Shown: positions 34,181 through 42,533 of the stretch, one piece after another
How the letters are laid out: the number at the start of each line of letters is the position of its first letter
How positions within the stretch are numbered: position 1 is the first letter of the stretch
Source: Taklimakanibacter deserti
Lineage (GTDB): Bacteria > Pseudomonadota > Alphaproteobacteria > Rhizobiales > Aestuariivirgaceae
DNA: 64,000 bases
Direction: 5' to 3'
NCBI GenBank assembly: GCA_003574785.1
Contig: QORU01000004.1
Location: 1 to 64,000 of the forward strand
Notes under the pieces: generated by a model
The model's database searches: none
Told to the model about the DNA's origin: nothing
Seen by the model: only the letters and a program-made list of their open reading frames with translations
Made by a program: the position numbers and the translations under genes

Positions 34181-34315
34181 TCACGGACCCATCAATGCCC
34201 AGGCGACGAGAAGGGCTGCGCCTGCCCCGGCGAGGCCGAAGCCCAGCACGAAGCGCATGCGATGCAGCATGATTCCTGAACGCACTCTTTCGGTATCGAT
34301 TTCATCTTCCGGCAT
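34181..34315 (-). CDS. Predicted 44-residue membrane peptide coupled to the DGK-like gene
   Basis: ATG at 34313-34315 lies inside the last codons of the diacylglycerol kinase-like gene, in another frame. The frame runs to TGA at 34181-34183. The product begins MPEDEIDTERVRSG and has a single hydrophobic helix (FVLGFGLAGAGAALLVAWALM). The 14-base overlap with the upstream stop implies translational coupling. No family is recognised; conservation in relatives would decide whether it is real. Confidence 0.5.
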   Translation of the reverse strand: MPEDEIDTERVRSGIMLHRMRFVLGFGLAGAGAALLVAWALMGP

Positions 34316-35264
34316 GGCGCAATCTCCGTTTCTTGGGTGGCGCGACGGAAGCCTTCTTTGGTTTCACTTGTACCGAACCCGGACAAAGGACCCAAAGAGA
34401 ACTGGGACGTATTTTAGCCCTTAACGGGGTTTGTAGATAGGCCAACTCACCGTCGATCGAGACTCGCAGGCGCTTGCGTTCCGCATGGATGGCGATCTCG
34501 CGCCCCTCCAGGAAATCGAGCCGGCTGTTGCTTTCCCATTTGCCGAGGCTCGCTTGCGCCGACATGGCGAGAAGTTCCTTCCAGTCGCGCGTCTGCGCCG
34601 CGTAGATCGCGAGCTTGCCCCGCTCGGGCATTTCGCTGTGCGGTAGCCCACCCAGTCCTTCGACAAAGGGATTGTTGGCGATGATGAGCGATGTCGTCTT
34701 GAGCTTCACCTGGTCGGAATCGACCGTGAGCCTGAGCCTCATCCGCGGCGCCTGGCGCAAGAGCTTCCACCAGGTCTTGAGCCAGGCGAGTTTCTTGCCC
34801 AAGCGTGAATGGTAGCGTTGCCGCTCGCGGCCGGCGACGATGCGTGGATGCAGTCCCAGCGTGACGTGATGGACGAAAATCTCGCCATTCACCTCGCCGA
34901 TATCGATAGGCCGCTTTTCACCCGTGAGCAGCATTTCCGTCGCTTCTTCGAGGTTGAGAGGAATGCCCAGCGCCCGCGCGAAAAGATTCATCGTGCCGAG
35001 TGGCAGGATGCCCAGGACCGTCTTATGGCCGGCGAAAAGGGCGGCTGCGGTGGAGACCGTCCCATCGCCGCCGCCCGCGAGCACCGTATCGCTGCTCTCG
35101 CGGGCATGCGTGAGGGCCTCCTTGATTTCAACGCCTCGGACCAACCTCACATCGACCTTGTGGCCATGAGATTTGACGATATCGACAATGGTCCGGGCCA
35201 TCGCTTTGGCATCGCCGTCCCTGAGCGTGCCGCTGTCCTGGTTGAGAACCACGTCGACTTTCAG
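34302..35264 (-). CDS. Diacylglycerol kinase-like protein, probable CTG start
   Basis: 320 residues if read from CTG 35264. GGAGG seven bases upstream fits the CTG; the next usable start, GTG 35252, is 19 bases from it, and the CTG reading gives (M)KVDVVLNQDSG, like relatives. The DAGKc catalytic domain shows LAGGGDGTVSTAA and LPLGTMNLFARALGIP. A YegS/LCB5-type C-terminal domain follows. It phosphorylates a lipid alcohol at the membrane. The tail is rich in lysine and arginine (KKRRLR). An EcfG-type promoter lies directly upstream, so it belongs to the general stress response. Confidence 0.82.
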   Translation of the reverse strand: MKVDVVLNQDSGTLRDGDAKAMARTIVDIVKSHGHKVDVRLVRGVEIKEALTHARESSDTVLAGGGDGTVSTAAALFAGHKTVLGILPLGTMNLFARALGIPLNLEEATEMLLTGEKRPIDIGEVNGEIFVHHVTLGLHPRIVAGRERQRYHSRLGKKLAWLKTWWKLLRQAPRMRLRLTVDSDQVKLKTTSLIIANNPFVEGLGGLPHSEMPERGKLAIYAAQTRDWKELLAMSAQASLGKWESNSRLDFLEGREIAIHAERKRLRVSIDGELAYLQTPLRAKIRPSSLWVLCPGSVQVKPKKASVAPPKKRRLRHAGR

Positions 35265-35293
35265 ATGCCGTCCTCCGCATGTTGCGGAAAGTG

Positions 35294-35318
35294 AACGCCG
35301 GCAATCTGCAAAAGTTCC
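35294..35318 (-). promoter_or_regulatory. EcfG-type general-stress promoter for the DGK-like gene
   Basis: On the minus strand GGAAC (35318-35314) is followed, after exactly 16 bases, by CGTT (35297-35294). This is the consensus GGAAC-N16/17-CGTT used by the alphaproteobacterial EcfG/RpoE2 sigma factor. The expected transcript start lies about 20 bases before the CTG start codon. Confidence 0.65.
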
Positions 35319-35327
35319 CTATAGGAA

Positions 35328-37322
35328 CTACCGCGTATCGGGCCGCCCGATCGCTTCCGCCGTGACCTCGGCCTTGAGCAGACCATTGTCGTCCACGGCG
35401 TCGGGCAGATAGCTCTTCTCGATGCTGACCTTGACCTCGGCGTGGCTCGCGCCCATTTGCGCGACGGCGGCAAGCGCCTCCTGGCGCGCCAGCGTCTCGG
35501 CGGCGGCCAAGGCCTGAGCCCCCGAGCCCAGGCTCGTGGTGCCACCCGGGCCATGCAGGCGAAAGACTCCGCTGCCGTCGCCTTCGACCGTGACCGTAAC
35601 ATTGCGCGCCACGACGCCGGTCGCCGCCCCTACCGCATTGGCGACGTCGCAGAAATCCGGGAACACGACCTCCGCCGCGAGCCTTCGCCCTACTTCGCCG
35701 TAGTAGATCCGGACCGGCCCGCCGACGGCCACCACCGGAACTTGCGGACTGACCGCGATCCGAGTCAAGCCGAGCCCGCCCTGTCCCGAGCAGACGGCAT
35801 CGAGCAAGGCATCGCCGCCGGTCTTGCGGCCGAGCGCCGTGTCGAGGATGACGCGGCCCGTGAGCCGCACCACGTCCGACCACACTTCCTCGCAAAACTC
35901 CTTCACCCGTTCGGGCGCCGGCATCTTCATCTCGCGGAAGCGCATCAGGAGCTGCGCCGCCTTCTCTGCCGCGGGTCCCGACCAGTTTGCCTGAAGGCCC
36001 AGCACATGCGCGGCATCGGAGGGCGTGAAGCCGCAAATCTGCACGAGACCCTTGCGCTTGAGCGCGGCGAGCGCCCGCTGCGCGCCCGACGACACCGCGA
36101 CCTTGCGGATGGGTTTCGGGCGATCGGTGACGAGATCGAGGATCTCCTTCTCGCGCGCCGAAAGTTCCGATGTCGCCGGGGCTCCGCTCAAGCCGAAGGG
36201 ATGGACCACGAAGCGGCCATGCATCGATCCGCCTTCGCTGTCGGCGATGTCGCTGTCGAGCATGGCGAGCACTTCCGGGAACCGCTCGGCGATGAGCGAG
36301 ACCGGCACGATGCGCCCCGGGCCGACGATGAGCGTGCCATTCGGCCCGAAGCTGATCTCGGAATCGCCGCCGAGGCCGATGGTGCGGACATCGATGGCCT
36401 TGACCATGGTGCGCCAGCCGCCGACTTCCGCCCCCTCCTCGGTGACGCGCGGGCGACCGTTCTGCAGGACGCCGAGATCGGTGGTGGTGCCCCCCATGTC
36501 CGACATGATGAAGTCGCCGAGCCCCGACAGCCAGCGCGCCCCGACGAGGCTCGCCGCCGGCCCCGACAGCACCGTCTCGATCGGCCGCTTCGCCACCGTC
36601 TCGGCCAGCGCCAGCGTGCCGTCGCCCTTCACGATCATCAGCGGGCAGACGATCTTGAGGGAGGCCATGGCGCGTCCCACCGCCTCGATGAGGAGCGAGA
36701 TGCGCGAGATGAGCCTGGCATTGAGGGCGGCGGTGAGCGCCCGGCGCGGCGCATCGAGTGCCGAGGAAAGCTCGGTCGACAGCGTCACCGGCTTGCCGGT
36801 CGAAGAGGTGATCGCCTCGCGGATCAGGTGCTCATGGGCGGGATTGCGCACGGCGAAGCTCGCGGCGACGGCGAAGGCGTCGCACTTGCCGCCGATCCGT
36901 TCGAGGGCCGCGCCGAGCGCCGCTTTGTCGAGCGCCACCCGCTCGTCGCCATTGTGGTCATGGCCGCCGGCGATGATCTCGATCGGCATGCCGGGAAAGG
37001 CCTTGGCGATGCCGGTGCGCTCGGCCATTTGCGCATCGAAGCCGGCGAGGATGACGCCGACCGAGCTGCCATGGCCTTCGACGACGGCATTGGTCGCCAA
37101 AGTCGTCGAGACCGAAACGAGCGAGATGTCTTCCGGCGCCAGCCCCTTGGGCAGGCTCGCCACCGCTTTGGTGATCGCCTCGGTGACGCCGATGGCGAGA
37201 TCGCCCTTGGTGGTGATGGCCTTGGCCGAGGCGATCACCTTGTGATCGCGGGCGGCGATGACCGCGGCATCGGTATAGGTGCCGCCGGTATCGACACCAA
37301 TGAAATAAGACTCTGAGGACAT
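35328..37322 (-). CDS. Hydantoinase/oxoprolinase family protein (HyuA-like), stand-alone
   Basis: 664 residues from ATG 37322. The ATP-binding start FIGVDTGGTYTDAAVI and the hydantoinase A core (SGPAASLVGARWL, MSDMGGTTTDLGVL) belong to the ASKHA-like HyuA family, which hydrolyses cyclic amides such as hydantoins or oxoproline with ATP. No HyuB gene is beside it, unlike the second HyuA at 48877-50970, to which it is only distantly similar. It is divergent from the BtuF-like gene. The substrate is unknown. Confidence 0.88.
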   Translation of the reverse strand: MSSESYFIGVDTGGTYTDAAVIAARDHKVIASAKAITTKGDLAIGVTEAITKAVASLPKGLAPEDISLVSVSTTLATNAVVEGHGSSVGVILAGFDAQMAERTGIAKAFPGMPIEIIAGGHDHNGDERVALDKAALGAALERIGGKCDAFAVAASFAVRNPAHEHLIREAITSSTGKPVTLSTELSSALDAPRRALTAALNARLISRISLLIEAVGRAMASLKIVCPLMIVKGDGTLALAETVAKRPIETVLSGPAASLVGARWLSGLGDFIMSDMGGTTTDLGVLQNGRPRVTEEGAEVGGWRTMVKAIDVRTIGLGGDSEISFGPNGTLIVGPGRIVPVSLIAERFPEVLAMLDSDIADSEGGSMHGRFVVHPFGLSGAPATSELSAREKEILDLVTDRPKPIRKVAVSSGAQRALAALKRKGLVQICGFTPSDAAHVLGLQANWSGPAAEKAAQLLMRFREMKMPAPERVKEFCEEVWSDVVRLTGRVILDTALGRKTGGDALLDAVCSGQGGLGLTRIAVSPQVPVVAVGGPVRIYYGEVGRRLAAEVVFPDFCDVANAVGAATGVVARNVTVTVEGDGSGVFRLHGPGGTTSLGSGAQALAAAETLARQEALAAVAQMGASHAEVKVSIEKSYLPDAVDDNGLLKAEVTAEAIGRPDTR

Positions 37323-37538
37323 GAAGACAGGCCAGGCAATGAATGGAAGCTGGGCGCTAACAACCCTGCTCTCGCCTGTCAATGGCACCGGCCTCACAGG
37401 CTGGTTCAAAAAGCCCGCCTAACCGATTCAAAAACCTCAGGCATTCTCTTTGCCTGTCGCTTACTGCCGCTTTTGGGACGCTGCTGTAAGGCCATATGGC
37501 TCGGCGCGCGCTCACATTGCACCGGTGGAGGCAGCGCG

Positions 37539-38477
37539 ATGACCGCTGGTAGCAGCAATAGACCTCGGCGCCTTGTTTCCCTGGCGCCCAATGTCTCGAT
37601 GATCCTCTTCGCCCTCGGCGCCGATCATGTCGTCGTCGGACGCACGCAATATTGCGTGGCCTCCATTCGGGACTACCTCGACACATGGGGGGTTTCCGGT
37701 GAGGAGACGATTGCGCGCCTCGCTCACTGGGAGGCATTGCCGGATATGGGCGCCTGGCCCCGGGCGGATCACGAGCGCGCGGCGTCCCTTCGGCCGGACA
37801 TGGTCCTCGCTTCAGGAAGCGGCCCGTTCGATACGCATGAGGCCAGTATGTTCGGTCTTCGGCCGGAGGCCCTGATCAATTTCGACACCCGCACATTGGC
37901 CGATCTCGATCGGCAGATCCTGACCATAGGCGAGATCGTCTGCAGGCCGGAAGCCGCCCGGGAACTCGTCTCGCAACTGGCGGCGCGGCGCGATGGGGTT
38001 CTGGCGCAACGGCGAATGCCGGCTGGCAGCCCGGCGATCCTCTTCGAATACTGCATCTGCATCAAATACCATCCCGATCCCGCACGGCGCCGCGCCAATC
38101 CCGGACGCTTCATCATGGTGGGCGGTTATCTGGCGGCGGAGCTGATCCGGCTCTGCGGCGGCAAGCCGCTCCTCGCGCAGCGAGGCGATGCCGTGGCCTG
38201 GGTCGATTTCAATTCCGTCCGGGATGCCAGGCCCGACATGATCCTCGCTTTCGACTGTCAGGACTGCCCCAATGCAATGTCGCATCCCGTGGCCAGGCGC
38301 CCGGGCTGGCCGGAGCTCAAAGCCGTCTCCGGCCATGCCGTCTATCGGCCGCGACGGAATATCGCCAATCCCAATCTCTGCTATCCCTCAGCGCTGGCCG
38401 AGCTCATGGAGCTGGTCACCATATGGGATGACGCACAGCCGAAGAACTTGATCAATCCGATCAACGGATCGATTTAA
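37539..38477 (+). CDS. BtuF/FecB-like periplasmic-binding-fold protein without a signal peptide
   Basis: 312 residues from ATG 37539, with GGAGG eight bases upstream. The helical-backbone metal-receptor fold is recognisable: RRLVSLAPNVSMILFALGA, DHVVVGRTQYC, LRPDMVLASGS, and a last segment with LKAVSGHAVYRP. The family normally binds cobalamin or siderophores outside the membrane. Here the N-terminus (MTAGSSNRPRR) is not a signal sequence, so it may be cytoplasmic or use an undetected export route. There are several cysteines (in YCVAS, YCICIKY, DCQDCPN). No BtuCD genes are nearby. Confidence 0.75.
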   Translation: MTAGSSNRPRRLVSLAPNVSMILFALGADHVVVGRTQYCVASIRDYLDTWGVSGEETIARLAHWEALPDMGAWPRADHERAASLRPDMVLASGSGPFDTHEASMFGLRPEALINFDTRTLADLDRQILTIGEIVCRPEAARELVSQLAARRDGVLAQRRMPAGSPAILFEYCICIKYHPDPARRRANPGRFIMVGGYLAAELIRLCGGKPLLAQRGDAVAWVDFNSVRDARPDMILAFDCQDCPNAMSHPVARRPGWPELKAVSGHAVYRPRRNIANPNLCYPSALAELMELVTIWDDAQPKNLINPINGSI

Positions 38478-38513
38478 GCGATTCATTTGACTCGATTATC
38501 CGTGAGCCGACGA

Positions 38514-39155
38514 TCAAGGCCGATGCGTCTTGACCGTCTCATAGATGAGCCTGAGACCCAGGCCGCCGATGACCAGCGCGGTCACCCGGTCGATCCAGGC
38601 TTTGGCTCTGACATAGGCCGAGCGTGGACGGTGCGATGAGAAGACGAAGCTGACGACCGCATACCACGACGTTTCGATGAGGAAAATCAACGGCGGCAAA
38701 GCGAGGATCATCCAGGCCGGCACGTGCGGCGGCAGCAAGGCCGCAAAGACGCTGGCATAGGCGACGGCGGTCTTGGGATTGCTGAGCTGGGTCATCAGGG
38801 CGACCGAGAAGGATCGCCGCAGCGAGTTGGACTTGAAGGCGGCCGTCTGCGGAATGGTGACGGGTTCACGCGCGCCGCGCCAGATCCGGATGGCGAGATA
38901 GATCAGATAGGCCCCACCGGCGAGCTTGAGCACCATATAGAGCCATTCGACCTGGGCGAGCAGCGCCGTCAGGCCGAGCAGCGCGATAGTGCCGAACAAG
39001 GCGCCGCCGAGCCCCATGCCGATGGCCGCGGCAAGGCCGTCGCTCCGCGACAGGGCGATCGATGTCCGCAGCACCATCACGAAGCTGGGGCCGGGGCTGA
39101 TCGCCCCGATCAGCACGGCGCCGAGAATGGCCGCTATGATGCCGAGTTCGCTCAT
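38514..39155 (-). CDS. LysE/RhtB-family amino-acid exporter
   Basis: 213 residues with about six hydrophobic segments and the family start GAISPGPSFVMVLRTSIALSR. It exports amino acids or homoserine-type metabolites across the inner membrane. ATG 39155 shares its A with the TGA of the upstream altronate dehydratase gene (TGATG), so the two are coupled; a role in exporting a product of that pathway is possible but unproven. Confidence 0.88.
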   Translation of the reverse strand: MSELGIIAAILGAVLIGAISPGPSFVMVLRTSIALSRSDGLAAAIGMGLGGALFGTIALLGLTALLAQVEWLYMVLKLAGGAYLIYLAIRIWRGAREPVTIPQTAAFKSNSLRRSFSVALMTQLSNPKTAVAYASVFAALLPPHVPAWMILALPPLIFLIETSWYAVVSFVFSSHRPRSAYVRAKAWIDRVTALVIGGLGLRLIYETVKTHRP

Positions 39156-40693
39156 CACATTGTCGCTCCGATCTGCCAGGGCACATATTCATTGTCGCCA
39201 TAGCCGAGCAGCTCCGATTTGGAGCGCTCGCCCGAGGCCACCTTCAGGATCTTCTCGAAGATCTCCCGGCCCTTCGTCTCGATCGGCACGCCGTCGAGGA
39301 TGTCGCCACAATTGATGTCCATGTCGTCGATCATGCGCTCATAGATCGGCGTGTTGGTGGCGAGCTTGATCGAGGGCGTCGGCTTGCAGCCATAGGCGGA
39401 GCCCCGCCCAGTGGTGAAGCACAGGATATTGGCGCCTCCCGCCACTTGCCCCGTGGCCGAGACCGGATCGTAGCCGGGCGTGTCCATGAAGACGAAGCCC
39501 TTGGCGGTGACGGGCTCGGCATAGCGATAGACGGCGGTCATCGTCGTCGAGCCGCCCTTGGCGGCAGCGCCCAGGGACTTCTCCAGGATGGTCGTGAGTC
39601 CGCCGAGCTTGTTGCCGGGCGAGGGATTGTTGTTCATCTCCATCTGGTTGCGCTTGGTGTAGTCCTCCCACCAATGGATGATGTCGACCAGCTTTTCGCC
39701 CACCTCGCGATTGATGGCACGCCGCGTGAGGAGATGCTCGGCGCCATAGATCTCGGGCGTCTCCGACAGGATGGCGGTGCCGCCATGGCGCACCAGGATG
39801 TCGACCGCTGCTCCCAGCGCCGGATTGGCGGTGATCCCCGAATAGCCGTCGGAGCCGCCGCATTGCAGCGCCAGCAGGAGCTCCGAGGCCGGGATGGTCT
39901 CGCGTCTCACCCTATTGACGGTGGGCAGCATCTCTTTGATGGCGGCGACCCCGGCATCGACCGTCTTCTTGGTGCCGCCGGTCTCCTGGATCGTCATGGT
40001 GCGGAAGGTTTCGCTCTCGGTGACCTTATAAGCCTCCTTGAAGCGCGGGATCTGGAAGCCTTCGCAGCCGAGACCCACCATGACGACGCCACCCATATTG
40101 GGATTGGTCGCATAGCCCCAGCTGGTGCGCTTCAGAGTGTCGAAGATGACGCCGCGATAGTCGATGACGCAGCCATTGGCCTGGGTCAGCGCCACGACGC
40201 CGTCGATATTCGGATAGTCCTTGAGGATGCCTGAGCGGTTGATCTCCTCGGCCATGAATTTGGACGCCGAGGCCGAGCAGTTCACGCTGGTCAATATGCC
40301 GACATAGTTGCGCGTGCCCACCTTGCCATTGGCGCGGCGATAGCCCTGGAAGGTCGCCTGCTGCGCTGTGGGCAGGATGTCTTCCGGCTTTGCCTCGGTG
40401 CAATAAGCATAGTCGCGGGCGAAGTCATGCATCTCGACATTGTGCTCATGCACCCATTCGCCGGGCGTGATCGGGGTCTTGGCGAAGCCTATGACCTGGC
40501 CGAATTTGCGGATCGGTTCCCCTTGCGCGATCTTCTGGGTCGCCATCTTGTGGCCGCGCGGGATGCGCGCCTGGGCGACGGCGCCCGAAGTGCTGGCTCC
40601 CTTCTCGACATTGTCGACGGCAACGACGATATTGTCGACCGCGTTGAGTCGGATGACGCGGGGTTCTTTGCTGGCGGGCTCGACGATCTTCAT
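39155..40693 (-). CDS. uxaA: UxaA-type altronate (hexonate) dehydratase
   Basis: 512 residues from ATG 40693; the in-frame TTG at 40711 has no better site. An N-terminal SAF domain (about 10-90, with RIPRGHKMA) precedes the large D-galactarate dehydratase/altronate hydrolase domain. Conserved strings include GTRNYVGILTSVNCSASAS, LGCEGFQ, LQCGGSDGYSG, DTPGYDPVSATGQ and FTTGRGSAYGCKPTP. It dehydrates a sugar acid such as altronate to a 2-keto-3-deoxy acid. It is divergent from a GntR regulator, with a palindromic operator between. Confidence 0.9.
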   Translation of the reverse strand: MKIVEPASKEPRVIRLNAVDNIVVAVDNVEKGASTSGAVAQARIPRGHKMATQKIAQGEPIRKFGQVIGFAKTPITPGEWVHEHNVEMHDFARDYAYCTEAKPEDILPTAQQATFQGYRRANGKVGTRNYVGILTSVNCSASASKFMAEEINRSGILKDYPNIDGVVALTQANGCVIDYRGVIFDTLKRTSWGYATNPNMGGVVMVGLGCEGFQIPRFKEAYKVTESETFRTMTIQETGGTKKTVDAGVAAIKEMLPTVNRVRRETIPASELLLALQCGGSDGYSGITANPALGAAVDILVRHGGTAILSETPEIYGAEHLLTRRAINREVGEKLVDIIHWWEDYTKRNQMEMNNNPSPGNKLGGLTTILEKSLGAAAKGGSTTMTAVYRYAEPVTAKGFVFMDTPGYDPVSATGQVAGGANILCFTTGRGSAYGCKPTPSIKLATNTPIYERMIDDMDINCGDILDGVPIETKGREIFEKILKVASGERSKSELLGYGDNEYVPWQIGATM

Positions 40694-40756
40694 GGGTGGC
40701 GGTTTTCTCAAGGGACAAGGGTTGAAAAGCTTTGACTTCCCCTCGGCATGTCCATA

Positions 40757-40768
40757 CTAACATGTTAG
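40757..40768. promoter_or_regulatory. Perfect palindrome CTAACATGTTAG, GntR operator candidate
   Basis: A 12-bp perfect dyad in the 76-base gap between divergent uxaA-like and GntR genes, one base before the GntR start ATG. A TTGACT at 40732-40737 and CATACT at 40753-40758 can be read as the GntR promoter. The site would then cover the start of transcription and repress it. Confidence 0.68.
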
Positions 40769-40769
40769 C

Positions 40770-41504
40770 ATGATTGCCAAAGGAAAATCCTACGATTTTC
40801 TTGAGAATATCCGGGGTGAGAAGCGCGGCGGCGCCACCGCCCGGGTGGTCGAGGCGCTCCGCAACGCCATCGTCATGCACGCTTTCGAGCCGGGCGCCGC
40901 CCTCGACAAGGCCAAGCTCTGCGAAAAGCTCGGCGTTTCGCGTTTTCCCGTATCGGAAGCGCTGGCCCGGCTCCAGGCGCAAGGCCTGGTCGAGATCCAG
41001 CCGCAGCGCGGCACCACGGTTTCCCTGATCCGCTTGTCGGACGTGCGCGAGAACATGTTCCTGCGCAAGGCGCTCGAGGCCGAGGCGGTGAGGCACCTTG
41101 CCGGCATGATCGATGGGGATACGCTTGACCGGCTGCACGCCAATCTCGCCGACCAGAAGCAAGTGGCGGCAGAGGGCGACAAGCAGGATTTCCACGCGCT
41201 CGACCTCGCCTTCCACGACACATTGCTCTCAGCCTTGGGCTTTCCGCGCGTCAAGGCGGCAGCCGAATCCGCAAGACTCGCCCTCGACCGCGTCAGGCTC
41301 CTCCTCGCCTCGCCCCGGCGCAATACCGAGACCGTGAAGGAGCATGAGCGCATCGTCGCTGGCCTCGAGCGACATGACGGCGCCCTCGCCGCTCTCGCCA
41401 TGGGCGATCATCTCGATCAGGTGATGACGGAGCTCATGTCCTTCGCGCGCCGCGAGCCCGGGCTCTTCACCGATTGGCAGGACTTGGAAACGGACAGGAT
41501 GTGA
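40770..41504 (+). CDS. GntR-family (FadR/UxuR-type) transcriptional regulator
   Basis: 244 residues. The N-terminal winged helix is VVEALRNAIVMHAFEPGAALDKAKLCEKLGVSRFPVSEALARLQAQGLVE in outline (positions about 24-75). An all-helical FCD ligand domain follows, with the metal-type residues of that domain in HALDLAFHDTLLSALG. The palindrome abutting its ATG points to autoregulation and control of the divergent uxaA-lysE pair. The message has virtually no leader. TGATG coupling joins it to the downstream AKR gene. Confidence 0.9.
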   Translation: MIAKGKSYDFLENIRGEKRGGATARVVEALRNAIVMHAFEPGAALDKAKLCEKLGVSRFPVSEALARLQAQGLVEIQPQRGTTVSLIRLSDVRENMFLRKALEAEAVRHLAGMIDGDTLDRLHANLADQKQVAAEGDKQDFHALDLAFHDTLLSALGFPRVKAAAESARLALDRVRLLLASPRRNTETVKEHERIVAGLERHDGALAALAMGDHLDQVMTELMSFARREPGLFTDWQDLETDRM

Positions 41505-42529
41505 TGCGGACAAAGACCTTCAAGGCGCCTTCGGGGGCAGCGATCAAATTCACCGAAATGGGTTTTGGCACGGCGCCGATCGGCAATCTGTTGCGCACGG
41601 TTTCCGACAAGGATGCGCAAGCCACGCTCGAGACGGCATGGCTTGCCGGCATGCGGTATTTCGATACGGCGCCTCTCTATGGAGCCGGCCTCTCCGAGAC
41701 GCGCCTCAACCAGTTCCTGCGCGGCAGGAAACGCAGCGACTACATCGTCTCGACCAAGGTCGGGCGCTTGCTGCAGGTCTCACCGCCGAAAGAACGGCTG
41801 GGCATCGGCAAGTTCTTCGATATCCCGTCGCGCCGCGAGATCTACGACTACACCTATGACGGCGTCATGCGCTCGCTCGACTTCTCGCTCGAGCGGCTGG
41901 GCCTCGATTCCGTCGAGATCCTCTTCGTGCATGACATCGACATCTTCAATCACGGCACGGCCCAAGCGCGCGACGCCCATGTCGAGACGCTGATGAAGTC
42001 GGGCTACAAGGCGCTGGTCAAACTGCGCGACGAGAAAGTCATCAAGGCCTTTGGCGGCGGCATCAATGAATGGGAAGTGGCCGAGATCCTGACGCGGCGC
42101 GGCGACTTCGACATCTTCCTTCTCGCCGGGCGCTACACGCTGCTCGAGCAGAAAGCGCTCGCGAGCTTCCTGCCGCTCTGCGAGGAGCGCGGCATCGGCA
42201 TCGTGCTGGGCGGGCCCTACAATTCGGGCATCCTCGCCACGGGCGCCAGGCCCGGCGCCGTCTATAATTATGCCAGGGCGCCGAAGCACATCCTCGAACG
42301 CGTGCGCCGCATCGAGGCCGTGTGCAAGCGCCACAAGGTGAAACTGCCGCAAGCCGCTCTGCGCTTCCCCCTCGCCCATCCTCGCGTCGTCTCGGTCATT
42401 CCAGGCGGCATCACGCCGGCGCAGGTCAAGCTCAATGTGAAGACCTTGGGCGCCAAGATTCCCAAGGCGCTATGGCGCGACCTCAAGGCTGAAGGCCTGA
42501 TGGATCAGAGAGCGCCGGTGCCGAGGTAA
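41504..42529 (+). CDS. Aldo/keto reductase, aldose 1-dehydrogenase-like, second copy
   Basis: 341 residues from ATG 41504. The same branch as the AKR at 30525-31544: both share GFGTAPIGN, YFDTAP(L/M)YG, ST-KVGR, FLLAGRYTLLEQ, LPLCEERG or -D and a C-terminus in APVP. The catalytic Asp, Tyr, Lys and His are present. Cotranscribed with the GntR regulator opposite an altronate-type dehydratase, it probably oxidises the sugar whose acid the dehydratase takes. Confidence 0.87.
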   Translation: MRTKTFKAPSGAAIKFTEMGFGTAPIGNLLRTVSDKDAQATLETAWLAGMRYFDTAPLYGAGLSETRLNQFLRGRKRSDYIVSTKVGRLLQVSPPKERLGIGKFFDIPSRREIYDYTYDGVMRSLDFSLERLGLDSVEILFVHDIDIFNHGTAQARDAHVETLMKSGYKALVKLRDEKVIKAFGGGINEWEVAEILTRRGDFDIFLLAGRYTLLEQKALASFLPLCEERGIGIVLGGPYNSGILATGARPGAVYNYARAPKHILERVRRIEAVCKRHKVKLPQAALRFPLAHPRVVSVIPGGITPAQVKLNVKTLGAKIPKALWRDLKAEGLMDQRAPVPR

Positions 42530-42533
42530 TGCT

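Noticed and set aside
35313..35329. FRT-like inverted repeat AGTTCC-CTATA-GGAACT
   Set aside because: The arms are only 6 bp, with no recombinase gene near. The left arm is explained by the EcfG -35 element and the right by the end of the HyuA-like gene.
35442..37316. 624-codon open frame antisense to the stand-alone HyuA-like gene
   Set aside because: Same reason: low-complexity translation opposite a clear family member.
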